The notes beneath the pieces are model-generated. The model saw nothing but the letters and a program-made list of their open reading frames with translations, was not told the DNA's origin and did no database searches. Source: Hyphomicrobiales bacterium (lineage in GTDB: Bacteria > Pseudomonadota > Alphaproteobacteria > Rhizobiales > Rhizobiaceae). From it: 64,000 nt of DNA. Position 1 is the stretch's first letter; the number at the start of each line of letters is the position of its first letter. Positions 56,356 through 64,000 of this stretch are shown one piece after another. A program made the position numbers and the translations under genes. Location of the stretch: contig JAPLOZ010000099.1 in the NCBI GenBank assembly GCA_026400435.1, positions 1 to 64,000 on the forward strand, in the 5' to 3' direction.

Positions 56356-57258
56356 TTGATCACGAGACGCGACTTCCTGCGTCTAATGGGTGGGTCGTTT
56401 GCCGCCGCTGCCGCGCTTGGCGCCTATGCGGTTGGCGTCGAGCCAATGCTGCTGACGAGGGTGAAGCGCTATGCGTTCAGCCCGCCCGGATGGCCCGCAG
56501 AATTTCGACTGCGCATCGCCGCCCTTGCCGACATTCATGCAAGCCGTCCTTGGATGACGCCGCAACGCATCCAAACGCTTGTCGGCCTGACCAACGAACT
56601 GGCCCCAGATGTAGTCGTCCTCCTCGGCGACTACGAATGCAGCATGCGATTCCAAACTGGCAAAGTCGATGCATCGCAATGGGCGCCCAGCCTGTCTGGC
56701 CTCAAAGCGCCACTTGGGGTCTATTCCATCCTTGGCAATCATGATTGGTGGGCTGATCGCGCGGCGCAGCAATCGGGCGCGGGACCGGTCGTTGCGCGCA
56801 AGGCGCTCGAAGCCGCCGGAGTGCCGGTTCTGGAAAACGACGTTGTCCGTATCGAAAAGGAAGGGCAAGGCGTTTGGATTGCCGGACTGGCAGATCAACT
56901 TGCGCTCCGCCCGGGAAGAGCCTGGCACAGGGATCATTTCGCCGGAATGGATGACCTCCCTGGCACTCTCGCAAAGATTACCGACGACGCGCCCATCGTC
57001 CTTCTGGCGCATGAGCCGGATATATTTCCAAATGTCCCAAGAGCAGTATCTGTCACACTCTCCGGCCACACCCACGGAGGTCAAGTGCGTGTCTTTGGCT
57101 ACTCTCCCGTGGTTCCGTCGGCTTTTGGAAACCGCTTTGCTTATGGCCATGTAGTGGAGGATGACCGAAATCTGATCGTGTCGGGGGGACTTGGCTTCAG
57201 CATCGTGCCGATGCGTTTCGGCGTGCGCCCGGAAATTGTTTCCATTGACCTCGGATAG
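56356..57258 (+). CDS. Tat-exported metallophosphoesterase
   Basis: The 300-residue protein is a calcineurin-type phosphoesterase with metal motifs LADIHA, GDYE, GNHDWW, LAHEPD and SGHTHGG. I place the start at TTG 56356, since it gives ITRRDFLRLMGG, a twin-arginine signal followed by a hydrophobic stretch; the first ATG inside would remove the Arg pair. It follows ruvB by 5 bases. Such exported enzymes may dephosphorylate nucleotides, UDP-sugars or phospholipids. The position is unusual for the ruv-tol region. Confidence 0.82.
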   Translation: MITRRDFLRLMGGSFAAAAALGAYAVGVEPMLLTRVKRYAFSPPGWPAEFRLRIAALADIHASRPWMTPQRIQTLVGLTNELAPDVVVLLGDYECSMRFQTGKVDASQWAPSLSGLKAPLGVYSILGNHDWWADRAAQQSGAGPVVARKALEAAGVPVLENDVVRIEKEGQGVWIAGLADQLALRPGRAWHRDHFAGMDDLPGTLAKITDDAPIVLLAHEPDIFPNVPRAVSVTLSGHTHGGQVRVFGYSPVVPSAFGNRFAYGHVVEDDRNLIVSGGLGFSIVPMRFGVRPEIVSIDLG

Positions 57259-57274
57259 GTGCATGGAGAGCGGG

Positions 57275-57736
57275 ATGAATGAACGCGACGCCATCGCGTC
57301 CGGCCTGTCCGGCGAACTGACCGCGCACGGCCACCGCCTTCTGGCGCGGGTCTACTATGCCGACACGGATTTTTCCGGCCTTGTCTACCATGCGCGCTAT
57401 CTTGAATTCCTCGAACGCGGCCGCTCCGACTATCTGCGGCTGGCCGGCGTGCGACACACGGAACTGCTCGAGGGCATGCGCGGCGAGCGGATCGTCTGGG
57501 TCGTGCGGCGCATGGAGATCGACTTCGTCAGGCCGGCGCGCATGGACGACGTGCTGACGATCGACACCCGGACCGAGAAAATTTCCGGCGCGCGCATCTA
57601 TATGGCGCAGGAAATACGCCGCGGCGGCGAGACGCTGATCAAGGCCCGCGTCGAGGCCGCGATCATCGGCGCGAACGGTCGGCCGAAGCGTTTCCCTGAC
57701 GAGTGGATCGCGGCTTTCATGCCGCCCGTTGCCTGA
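57275..57736 (+). CDS. ybgC: Tol-Pal-associated acyl-CoA thioesterase YbgC
   Basis: The 153-residue hotdog-fold protein has the active-site motif YYADTDFSGLVYHARYLEFLERGR with the catalytic Asp. It cleaves short- to medium-chain acyl-CoA or acyl-ACP and is routinely next to tolQ. GGAGAGCGGG precedes the ATG at 57275; an ATG at 57263 is a close alternative. Confidence 0.93.
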   Translation: MNERDAIASGLSGELTAHGHRLLARVYYADTDFSGLVYHARYLEFLERGRSDYLRLAGVRHTELLEGMRGERIVWVVRRMEIDFVRPARMDDVLTIDTRTEKISGARIYMAQEIRRGGETLIKARVEAAIIGANGRPKRFPDEWIAAFMPPVA

Positions 57737-57976
57737 GGCTTCCTGACGCAGGCCGCGACGGTTGTCCTAACCGATCCTTAACCATAACGGTCCATGAAGA
57801 AGTCGGTAAGAATTGAATGGAATGCGCGCGCCTTCCTTTCACCAACATTTGCCCCGAGAAGGCCGGGATTGGCGCATTTTGGGGCGTTTCCGGGAGCATC
57901 GCGCGGTCGGATAAACGGGACACATGCGCAAACGGGCCAGCCGCGAGCCAAGCCCGGAAATCTTAAGGACCCTTCG

Positions 57977-58687
57977 ATGGAAAACCTTTCTCTCGCCGAG
58001 CCCGGCGTTCAATTGTCCGTGTGGCACCTCTTCGCCCAGGCCGGCTGGGTGGTCAAACTCGTCATGATCGGCCTGCTCGCGGCCTCGATCTGGACGTGGG
58101 CCATCGTTGTGGACAAGCTGATCGCTTTTTCGCGCATGCGCGGCGCGCTCAACCGTTTCGAACAGATTTTCTGGTCGGGGCAATCTCTGGAAGAACTCTA
58201 CCGCACGCTCGCTGACCGCAAGACGCCGGGAATGGGCGCGATCTTCGTGGCCGCCATGCGAGAATGGAAAAAGAGCTTCGAGAAGGGCGCCAAGTCGCCG
58301 CTCGGCTTGCAGATGCGTATCGACAAGGCGATGGATCTGGCGCTGACGCGCGAGATGGAAAAGCTCGAGGGCCGGCTCGGTTTTCTCGCCACCATCGGTT
58401 CAGCCGGGCCGTTCATCGGACTGTTCGGAACCGTGGTCGGCATCATGACCTCGTTCCAGGCAATTGCCGGCTCGAAGTCGACCAACCTCGCGGTCGTGGC
58501 GCCAGGCATCGCCGAAGCGCTGCTTGCAACCGCCATCGGCCTGCTCGCCGCCATTCCGGCGGTCATCGCCTACAACAAGCTGTCGTCCGACGCTGGCAAG
58601 ATCGGCGTCAGGATGGAGGGCTTCGCAGATGAGTTCTCCGCCATACTCTCGCGGCAAATCGATGAAAAAATCGCACAGAAGGCGTGA
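57977..58687 (+). CDS. tolQ: Tol-Pal system proton-channel subunit TolQ
   Basis: The 236-residue inner-membrane protein has three membrane segments: LVMIGLLAASIWTWAIVVDKL, the TM2 region GSAGPFIGLFGTVVGIMTSF, and TM3 GIAEALLATAIGLLAAIPAVIAYN. With TolR it converts proton flow into force on TolA. AAGGAC lies before the ATG at 57977; the longer upstream frame is not conserved. The 240-base gap after ybgC probably holds the tol promoter. Confidence 0.96.
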   Translation: MENLSLAEPGVQLSVWHLFAQAGWVVKLVMIGLLAASIWTWAIVVDKLIAFSRMRGALNRFEQIFWSGQSLEELYRTLADRKTPGMGAIFVAAMREWKKSFEKGAKSPLGLQMRIDKAMDLALTREMEKLEGRLGFLATIGSAGPFIGLFGTVVGIMTSFQAIAGSKSTNLAVVAPGIAEALLATAIGLLAAIPAVIAYNKLSSDAGKIGVRMEGFADEFSAILSRQIDEKIAQKA

Positions 58688-58697
58688 GGAATAGACG

Positions 58698-59156
58698 ATG
58701 GGGATGGCCGTAGGAAGCAACGGCGGGCGCGGCGGACGCGGGCACAGGCGCCGCGGTCGCCATCACGGCCTGATGTCGGAGATCAACGTCACGCCTTTCG
58801 TCGACGTGATGCTTGTGCTGCTGATCATCTTCATGGTCGCCGCACCGCTGCTGACGGTCGGCGTGCCGATCGACCTGCCCGAGACGCAGGCCAACGCGAT
58901 GAACCCGGAAACCCAGCCGATCACCATCTCGGTCAACGAGAACGGCCAGATATACCTGCAAGAGACCGAGATTGCGCTGGACGAGGTGGTGCCGAAGCTC
59001 TCGGCCATCGCAACGACCGGATATGAGGAGCGCATCTACGTGCGCGGCGACAAGACCACAAATTACGGCGTGGTGATGCAGGTGATGGCCCGCATCCAGG
59101 CCGCTGGCTACACCAAGATCGGCCTTGTCACGCTGCAGGAACAGGACAACGGCTGA
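58698..59156 (+). CDS. tolR: Tol-Pal system protein TolR
   Basis: The 152-residue protein has a short basic Gly/Arg-rich N-tail, then the single membrane helix with the proton-carrying Asp in NVTPFVDVMLVLLIIFMVA. The periplasmic domain follows (DKTTNYGVVMQVMARIQAAGY). It pairs with TolQ, 10 bases upstream. The extra His/Arg/Gly tail of about 25 residues is common in alphaproteobacteria. Confidence 0.95.
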   Translation: MGMAVGSNGGRGGRGHRRRGRHHGLMSEINVTPFVDVMLVLLIIFMVAAPLLTVGVPIDLPETQANAMNPETQPITISVNENGQIYLQETEIALDEVVPKLSAIATTGYEERIYVRGDKTTNYGVVMQVMARIQAAGYTKIGLVTLQEQDNG

Positions 59157-59206
59157 GCCATGGCCCGGGCGCTCGACAGACTTCGTGGAAAGGTCGCCGG
59201 AAGCGC

Positions 59207-60268
59207 ATGAAGGCAGGGCTCACCACATCCGTGGCGCTGCATGCCGCCTTGATCGGCTTCGGCCTGATCACGCTGTCGGCTCCCAAGCCGTTCGAGGTAC
59301 TCGATGTCGAGTCGCTTCCCGTCGACATCATCCCGATCGAGCAACTGACGCAGATCCAGCAGGGCGACAAGAAGGCGCCGGTCAAGGACAAGCCGACGCC
59401 GAAGGCGACGGAAAAAACCGAGACGGTGCCTGATGCGCAGAAGGTCGGCGAGAACAAGATCGACACCGACAAGAAGGCGACGCCAGAGGTAACGCCGAAA
59501 GAAGTCGAGGCCGCCGCCGCGCCGAAGTCCGTTCCCAAACCCGAGCCCAAGCCGGTAGACTTGAAAAAGCCCGAGCCGGTCACCGAGCCCGAGCCGAAGA
59601 CCGCGGCGGTTCCTGCGACGGAAGCTACGCCGGAGCCGCAACCCAAGCAGGATGTAAAGCCCGACCCGGTGACGGAAGCGATCGCGGCGGACCAGACCGC
59701 CACAGATGCGGTGAAGCTGCCTACCGATGCACCCGCCCCCGAGGCCAAGCCGAAACCGCCGCAGGCGCAGACCGCCAAGGCGCCGGACAAGAAGGACGCC
59801 AAGAAGCCGGTCACGGAAGCGACCGCCAAGCCGAAATCCGAGGAGAAGGAGTTCGACGCCGACGAGGTCGCTGCACTCCTCAACAAGGAGAAGGCGTCGG
59901 GTGGCGGCGCCAAACGTTCCACGCAGACGGCTTCGCTGGGCGGCGAAAAGACGACCGGCGGCAGCAAGCTGTCGCAGAGCGAAATGGACGCGCTGCGCGG
60001 ACAGGTGCAGCGCTGCTGGAACATTCCGGCAGGCGCAGCGGATGCCGGCAATCTGCGCGTCTCCGTGAAATTCAAGCTCGACCGTTCTGGCGCGATCGAA
60101 GGCAGCCCCGAGATCATCGGCGGCGGCGGCAGCGCAGGCGTCGAGCGCGCCGCGGCGGAGGCGGCCAGGCGCGCCGTTTCGCGGTGCGCGCCCTACAATC
60201 TTCCCGCCGAGAAATACGAAGCCTGGGCGGACGTCATCGTCAATTTCGACCCAAGCGAAATGTACTGA
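59207..60268 (+). CDS. tolA: Tol-Pal system protein TolA
   Basis: The 353-residue protein has an N-terminal membrane anchor (TSVALHAALIGFGLITLS). A long Lys/Pro/Glu-rich periplasmic arm follows at about residues 45-230, with PEPKP-type repeats. The C-terminal domain is a TonB-like fold (GQVQRCWNIPAGAAD and SRCAPYNLPAEKYEAW with the Cys pair). It spans the periplasm to reach Pal during division. The arm is Pro-rich rather than the Ala/Lys helix of E. coli TolA. Confidence 0.94.
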   Translation: MKAGLTTSVALHAALIGFGLITLSAPKPFEVLDVESLPVDIIPIEQLTQIQQGDKKAPVKDKPTPKATEKTETVPDAQKVGENKIDTDKKATPEVTPKEVEAAAAPKSVPKPEPKPVDLKKPEPVTEPEPKTAAVPATEATPEPQPKQDVKPDPVTEAIAADQTATDAVKLPTDAPAPEAKPKPPQAQTAKAPDKKDAKKPVTEATAKPKSEEKEFDADEVAALLNKEKASGGGAKRSTQTASLGGEKTTGGSKLSQSEMDALRGQVQRCWNIPAGAADAGNLRVSVKFKLDRSGAIEGSPEIIGGGGSAGVERAAAEAARRAVSRCAPYNLPAEKYEAWADVIVNFDPSEMY

Positions 60269-60307
60269 GCGGCGTCCGAGGGACTTAAGCCAAAGAGGTT
60301 CGACTGC

Positions 60308-61624
60308 ATGAAACGATTCCTGAGAGCCATGTTCGCGGTGGCCGCCCTTGCGGCAGGCATGACGGCGACCGCCATCCTTCCCGCCCGCGCGCTGGTCGAG
60401 ATCGACGTCAACAAGGGCAATATCGAGCCGTTGCCGATCGCCATCACCGACTTCCTCGCGAGCAATGAGATGGGCGCCGAAATCACCGGCATCATCGCCG
60501 CCGACCTGAAGCGGTCGGGACTGTTTGCGCCTATCGACAAGGGCGCGTTCATCGAGAAGATCACCAACCCGGACGCAGCGCCCCGGTTCGAGGACTGGAA
60601 GGTCATTAACGCGCAGGCGCTGGTGACCGGCCGCGTTACGCAGGAAGCCGACGGCCGCCTGAGGGCGGAGTTTCGCCTGTGGGACAGCTTCGCCGGGCAG
60701 CAGCTGATCGGCGAACAGTTCTTCGCCAACAAGGCGAACTCGCGCCGGGTGGCACACATCATCGCTGACGCGATCTACGAGCGCCTGACCGGTGAAAAGG
60801 GATATTTCGACACGCGCGTCGTATTCATCGACGAGTCCGGTCCGAAGAACCAGCGCAAGAAGCGGCTTGCGATCATGGACCAGGACGGGGCGGGAGTACG
60901 CTACCTCTCCAATGGCAACGCCATCACTCTGACGCCGCGATTCTCGCCGACCCGGCAGGAAATCACCTATATGTCGTACGAGGGCGGCGAGCCGCGCGTC
61001 TATTTGCTGCAGATCGAGACCGGCCAGCGCGAACTCGTCGGCAACTTCCCGGGCATGACGTTTGCGCCACGCTTTTCGCCTGATGGCCAGAAGGTGATCA
61101 TGAGCCTGCTGCGCGACGACGGCAATTCCAACATCTTCGCAATGGACTTGAGAAGCCGGACGACGACGCGGCTCACCAACTCCACCTCGATCGACACGTC
61201 GCCCTCCTATTCTCCCGATGGCAGTCAGGTCGTCTTCACCTCGGATCGTGGTGGCCAGCCGCAGATCTATGTCATGGGCGCAGACGGTTCGGGCCAGACG
61301 CGCATATCGTTCGGCGGCGGCAGCTATTCGACGCCGGTCTGGTCGCCGCGCGGCGACCTCGTCGCCTTCACCAAGCAGTCTGGCGGCGAATTCCAGATCG
61401 GCGTCATGAAGACCGACGGCTCGGGCGAGCGCATCCTTACATCCGGCTTCCAGCAGGAAGGCCCGACCTGGGCTCCCAATGGCCGCGTTCTGATGTTTTT
61501 CCGCGAGGCTGCCGGCTCGGGCGGTCCGAAACTCTATTCGATCGATTTGACCGGCCGCAACGAGCAGGCAATTCCGACGGCGAACTTCGCGTCTGATCCA
61601 GCCTGGTCGCCGTTGCTCGAATAG
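60308..61624 (+). CDS. tolB: Tol-Pal periplasmic beta-propeller protein TolB
   Basis: The 438-residue protein has a signal peptide cut near ALPARA, an N-terminal domain ([12 protein letters not shown]-like segment), and a six-bladed propeller with repeats such as [31 protein letters not shown] and [17 protein letters not shown]. It binds Pal and relays signals of the Tol system. It is 40 bases after tolA in the operon. Confidence 0.97.
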   Translation: MKRFLRAMFAVAALAAGMTATAILPARALVEIDVNKGNIEPLPIAITDFLASNEMGAEITGIIAADLKRSGLFAPIDKGAFIEKITNPDAAPRFEDWKVINAQALVTGRVTQEADGRLRAEFRLWDSFAGQQLIGEQFFANKANSRRVAHIIADAIYERLTGEKGYFDTRVVFIDESGPKNQRKKRLAIMDQDGAGVRYLSNGNAITLTPRFSPTRQEITYMSYEGGEPRVYLLQIETGQRELVGNFPGMTFAPRFSPDGQKVIMSLLRDDGNSNIFAMDLRSRTTTRLTNSTSIDTSPSYSPDGSQVVFTSDRGGQPQIYVMGADGSGQTRISFGGGSYSTPVWSPRGDLVAFTKQSGGEFQIGVMKTDGSGERILTSGFQQEGPTWAPNGRVLMFFREAAGSGGPKLYSIDLTGRNEQAIPTANFASDPAWSPLLE

Positions 61625-61837
61625 ATCAAATTTTAACTAAAGCCGGCGCGACCACCAACGCGCCGCCTTGCTGCCGTATTTCCGCCAACGGAACACCGGC
61701 ACATGGCAGACATGGTTTGGCCGGCCGGGGACAGGCGAAGGCCAGACAAAATTAACCATGTTCCTTGAGCGCGGGTTAACCTCGATGTGGTTACTGGAAG
61801 CTCAATGACATTACTCGAATGCGAAGGAGAGGCCGGC

Positions 61838-62338
61838 ATGCGCCGCATCGCAGCAATCACCCGTAATCCGCTTGTCGTGGCGTTGTTTCTTTCGCTCGCG
61901 ATCGCCGGCTGCGCCAACAAGAAGACCCCCAACACCGCGGCCGATCTGGGGCTGGGCGGAGCGTCCACGCCTGGTTCGTCGCAGGATTTGAGCGTCAATG
62001 TTGGCGACCGCTTCTTCTTCGACACCGACAGCTCGGTGGTTCGCGCCGACGCCCAGGGCATTCTCGCTCGCCAGGCGCAGTGGCTCAACAAATACAGTCA
62101 GTACCGCATCGTCGTCGAAGGCCATGCCGACGAACGCGGAACGCGCGAATACAACTTGGCGCTCGGCGCACGCCGCGCTGCAGCCACGCGCGACTATCTC
62201 GCCGCTCGCGGCGTCGCCGCCAGCCGGATGAAGACGATCTCCTATGGCAAGGAACGGCCGGTCGCCGTATGTGACGACATCTCCTGCTGGTCGCAGAACC
62301 GCCGCGCGGTGACGACGCTGAGCGGCGCCGGAAGCTGA
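61838..62338 (+). CDS. pal: Peptidoglycan-associated lipoprotein Pal
   Basis: The 166-residue lipoprotein has its lipobox at AIAGC (C25) and a C-terminal OmpA domain. That domain has the peptidoglycan-binding signature GHADERGTREYNLALGARRA. It anchors the outer membrane to the wall and binds TolB and TolA. AAGGAG precedes the ATG at 61838, which beats the longer in-frame start at 61787. A terminator follows at 62363. Confidence 0.96.
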   Translation: MRRIAAITRNPLVVALFLSLAIAGCANKKTPNTAADLGLGGASTPGSSQDLSVNVGDRFFFDTDSSVVRADAQGILARQAQWLNKYSQYRIVVEGHADERGTREYNLALGARRAAATRDYLAARGVAASRMKTISYGKERPVAVCDDISCWSQNRRAVTTLSGAGS

Positions 62339-62362
62339 CGCCGAAAGGTCACACGAACACCG

Positions 62363-62389
62363 AAAGGCGGCCTTCAAGGCCGCCTTTTT
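62363..62389 (+). terminator. Rho-independent terminator after pal
   Basis: AAAGGCGGCC (62363-62372), loop TTCAA, and GGCCGCCTTT (62378-62387) form a 10-bp stem ending in a T-run to 62389. It should end the tolQRAB-pal transcript and leaves cpoB to its own or a read-through transcript. Confidence 0.9.
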
Positions 62390-62491
62390 CGTTTCTTGCC
62401 CCTGAAAACAAAATTTGGCCGAAGTCTCGTCTTGCACTAGAAGTCGAGAGGCGCGCGTCGCGCCGACCTTTCACCTTCTTTCGGGGCCAAC

Positions 62492-63598
62492 ATGTATTTT
62501 AGATCCATACTGAGCGGTTCGCTCGCAATCCTTCTGGTATCCGGCGCCATCGTCCAGGCTGACGAGCGCGCCGGCATTCTCAATATTCTCAAGCCCGTCG
62601 AGACGACCGCCGAAAACGGGCTGTCCAGGCTGTTCGGCAGCAGGGAAAAATCTCCCGCGGACGTGCAGGTTGCCCAGGCCGGCGACCCACACATCACCGC
62701 CCTGGAAGAACAGGTGCGGGCGCTGTCCGGAACCGTTGAGGAACTGAACTTCCAGATCCTGCAGTTGCAGGAACAGTTGCGAAAGATGCAGGAAGACAAC
62801 GAGTTCCGTTTCCAGGAACTCGAGAAGAAGAAGACCGACGCCGGCGGCCCGAGCGACAGCACTGTCGCGTCGGCCCCTGCTGCTCCTGAAGCCACCGGGC
62901 AAGAGCCGGTCGAAGAGTCTGAAGAAGCAGTCGACGTGCCTATGGAACCCGAGGTGCTGGTCGACAACGGCACCGGCGATCCGGCGGAGGTTCAGTCTAC
63001 AACGGGGACAGAGGCAACCGGCAACCTCGGCGCGGCGCCAAAAAGCTTCGGAACGATAACCTTTGACGACAACGGCAACGTCACTGGCGGCAGCTCAACC
63101 GACCAGGACACCCAGTCGATTGCCGGCACCATGGAATCGACCAGCCCGTCGATTGTGCAGCAGTCGCTGCCCGACCAGCCTGCCCAGACGCAGGTCGCGG
63201 CGCTGCCTTCGACCGACAATCCGGACGAACTGTACCGCAACTCCTACGAATTCATCCTGTCGGGCGACTATGGCACAGCCGAGACCGGCTTTCGCGACCA
63301 CATTTCACGTTTCCCCGACAACCAGAAGGCGGCCGACGCTCATTTCTGGCTGGGCGAGGCACTGCTCGGGCAGAAGAAATATCGCGACGCGGCCGAGACG
63401 TTCCTTGCTGCAAACAAGCAATACCCGTCGTCCAAGAAGGCGCCCGACATGCTGCTCAAGCTTGGCGTGTCGCTCGTAGGCCTCGACCAGCGCGACGTCG
63501 CCTGCGCCACCTTCACCGAAATCGGCAAGCGTTATCCGACCATTTCAGGCGCGCTCAAGGAGCGCGTCAAGCAGGAACAGGCCCTGGCCGCGTGCTGA
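62492..63598 (+). CDS. cpoB: Cell division coordinator CpoB (YbgF)
   Basis: The 368-residue protein has a signal peptide (SLAILLVSGAIVQA), then a coiled coil (ITALEEQVRALSGTVEELNF to about residue 112). A low-complexity linker rich in Ser, Thr, Pro and Glu follows, and then three TPR repeats (DNPDELYRNSYEFILSGDY, KKYRDAAETFLAANKQYP). CpoB couples peptidoglycan synthesis to outer-membrane constriction. The stop overlaps the tilS GTG start by 7 bases. Confidence 0.94.
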   Translation: MYFRSILSGSLAILLVSGAIVQADERAGILNILKPVETTAENGLSRLFGSREKSPADVQVAQAGDPHITALEEQVRALSGTVEELNFQILQLQEQLRKMQEDNEFRFQELEKKKTDAGGPSDSTVASAPAAPEATGQEPVEESEEAVDVPMEPEVLVDNGTGDPAEVQSTTGTEATGNLGAAPKSFGTITFDDNGNVTGGSSTDQDTQSIAGTMESTSPSIVQQSLPDQPAQTQVAALPSTDNPDELYRNSYEFILSGDYGTAETGFRDHISRFPDNQKAADAHFWLGEALLGQKKYRDAAETFLAANKQYPSSKKAPDMLLKLGVSLVGLDQRDVACATFTEIGKRYPTISGALKERVKQEQALAAC

Positions 63599-64000
63599 CT
63601 GCACCTGACGGCATCGACCTTTCCGGGCTCTTCTCATCCTTCGACATACAATCGCGCGGCAGCGTCATCGCCGCTGTATCCGGCGGCAGCGACTCTACCG
63701 CCCTGCTTGCGCTGCTGAATGACAATCTTGGCCGCTTGTCAGCCGGAACGCGGCTCGTCGCCGTCACCGTCGACCACGGCCTGAGGGCCGAATCCCGGGA
63801 CGAGGCAGCCGCCGTAGCGCGTTTCTGTGCAAGCCAGGGCATCGCTCACCGGACGGTTGTCTGGACCGGCGAAAAACCCGCGACCGGAATCGCCGCAGCC
63901 GCGCGCGAGGCGCGGCACGCGCTGCTTGCCGAAGTCGCCCGAATCGAACGGGCCGGGCTGGTTCTTACCGGACACACCGCCGACGACCTGGCCGAGACGG
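63592..64000 (+). CDS. tilS: tRNA(Ile)-lysidine synthase TilS, C-terminus outside window
   Basis: I translated this by hand; 136 codons are present and the gene runs off the right edge. The N-terminal PP-loop ATPase motif SGGSDST at residues 30-36, followed by VAVTVDHGLRAES and LVLTGHTADDLAET, identifies TilS. It modifies C34 of the AUA-reading tRNA-Ile to lysidine. The GTG at 63592 lies inside the cpoB end, so it is coupled to cpoB, as usual in Rhizobiales. Confidence 0.92.
   Translation, partial: MLTAPDGIDLSGLFSSFDIQSRGSVIAAVSGGSDSTALLALLNDNLGRLSAGTRLVAVTVDHGLRAESRDEAAAVARFCASQGIAHRTVVWTGEKPATGIAAAAREARHALLAEVARIERAGLVLTGHTADDLAET

Noticed and set aside
59540-59900. Tandem repeat region in tolA
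   Set aside because: The Pro/Glu/Lys-rich arm is normal for alphaproteobacterial TolA and the repeats are degenerate.
61645-61664. Terminator between tolB and pal (GGCGCG / CGCGCC stem)
   Set aside because: The stem is short, the loop is 8 bases and no T-run follows.

Overview
The window is a high-GC chromosomal segment of an alphaproteobacterium, most likely from the Rhizobiales and close to Mesorhizobium or its Phyllobacteriaceae relatives. The reasons are a near-certain homologue of the Mesorhizobium loti cyclic-nucleotide-gated potassium channel MloK1, the large NAD-glutamate dehydrogenase, an RcdA-family protein, two perfect CtrA-type boxes (TTAA-N7-TTAA), and the ruvC-ruvA-ruvB / ybgC-tolQRAB-pal-cpoB-tilS layout. 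I see no rRNA, tRNA, CRISPR array, phage or insertion sequence. The placement is by recognition only.

Positions 1-24300 hold an accessory catabolic region built from three scattered blocks. Block 1 (1-7620) has a GcvT-like protein and two PYROXD2-like FAD oxidoreductases on the minus strand. On the plus strand it has an N-methyltransferase-like enzyme, a BetI-like TetR regulator, a PotD-like binding protein and a flavin amine oxidase. Block 2 (12146-16669) has the matching ABC ATPase and two permeases, divergent from a class III aminotransferase. Block 3 (23062-24330) is a Rieske oxygenase of the betaine-demethylase type. Each block has one copy of the same palindrome (TTGAA-N6-TTCAA) in its control region, which suggests a single TetR regulon for uptake and breakdown of a methylated amine, betaine or polyamine. 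The true substrate is not visible.

Between these blocks lie an ArsR/SRPBCC pair, a sugar porter, 6-phosphogluconate dehydrogenase and an outer-membrane barrel protein. There is also a 40-residue RiPP-like precursor beside a DUF6065-like gene, the MloK1-like channel, an HWE kinase with a single-domain response regulator, and a lipase-like lipoprotein.

Positions 24450-52440 are mostly housekeeping: a UMF1 transporter with gdhZ, typA, an M3 peptidase, carbonic anhydrase, pdxY, lemA with two TPM proteins, a GNAT enzyme, a ceramidase-like protein, ppa, yggU/yggT, a reverse transsulfuration operon, a hemolysin III protein, suhB-like, efp, a Sel1 protein, a thiE-like gene, a TauE-like exporter, an acyl-CoA ligase and a small membrane protein.

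Positions 52440-64000 open with an intergenic stretch holding two CtrA boxes and a probable small RNA with its own terminator. Then come rcdA, ruvC, ruvA and ruvB, ybgC, tolQRAB, pal, cpoB and the start of tilS. A VapBC toxin-antitoxin module sits between ruvA and ruvB, with vapC overlapping ruvB by four bases. A Tat-exported metallophosphoesterase sits between ruvB and ybgC.
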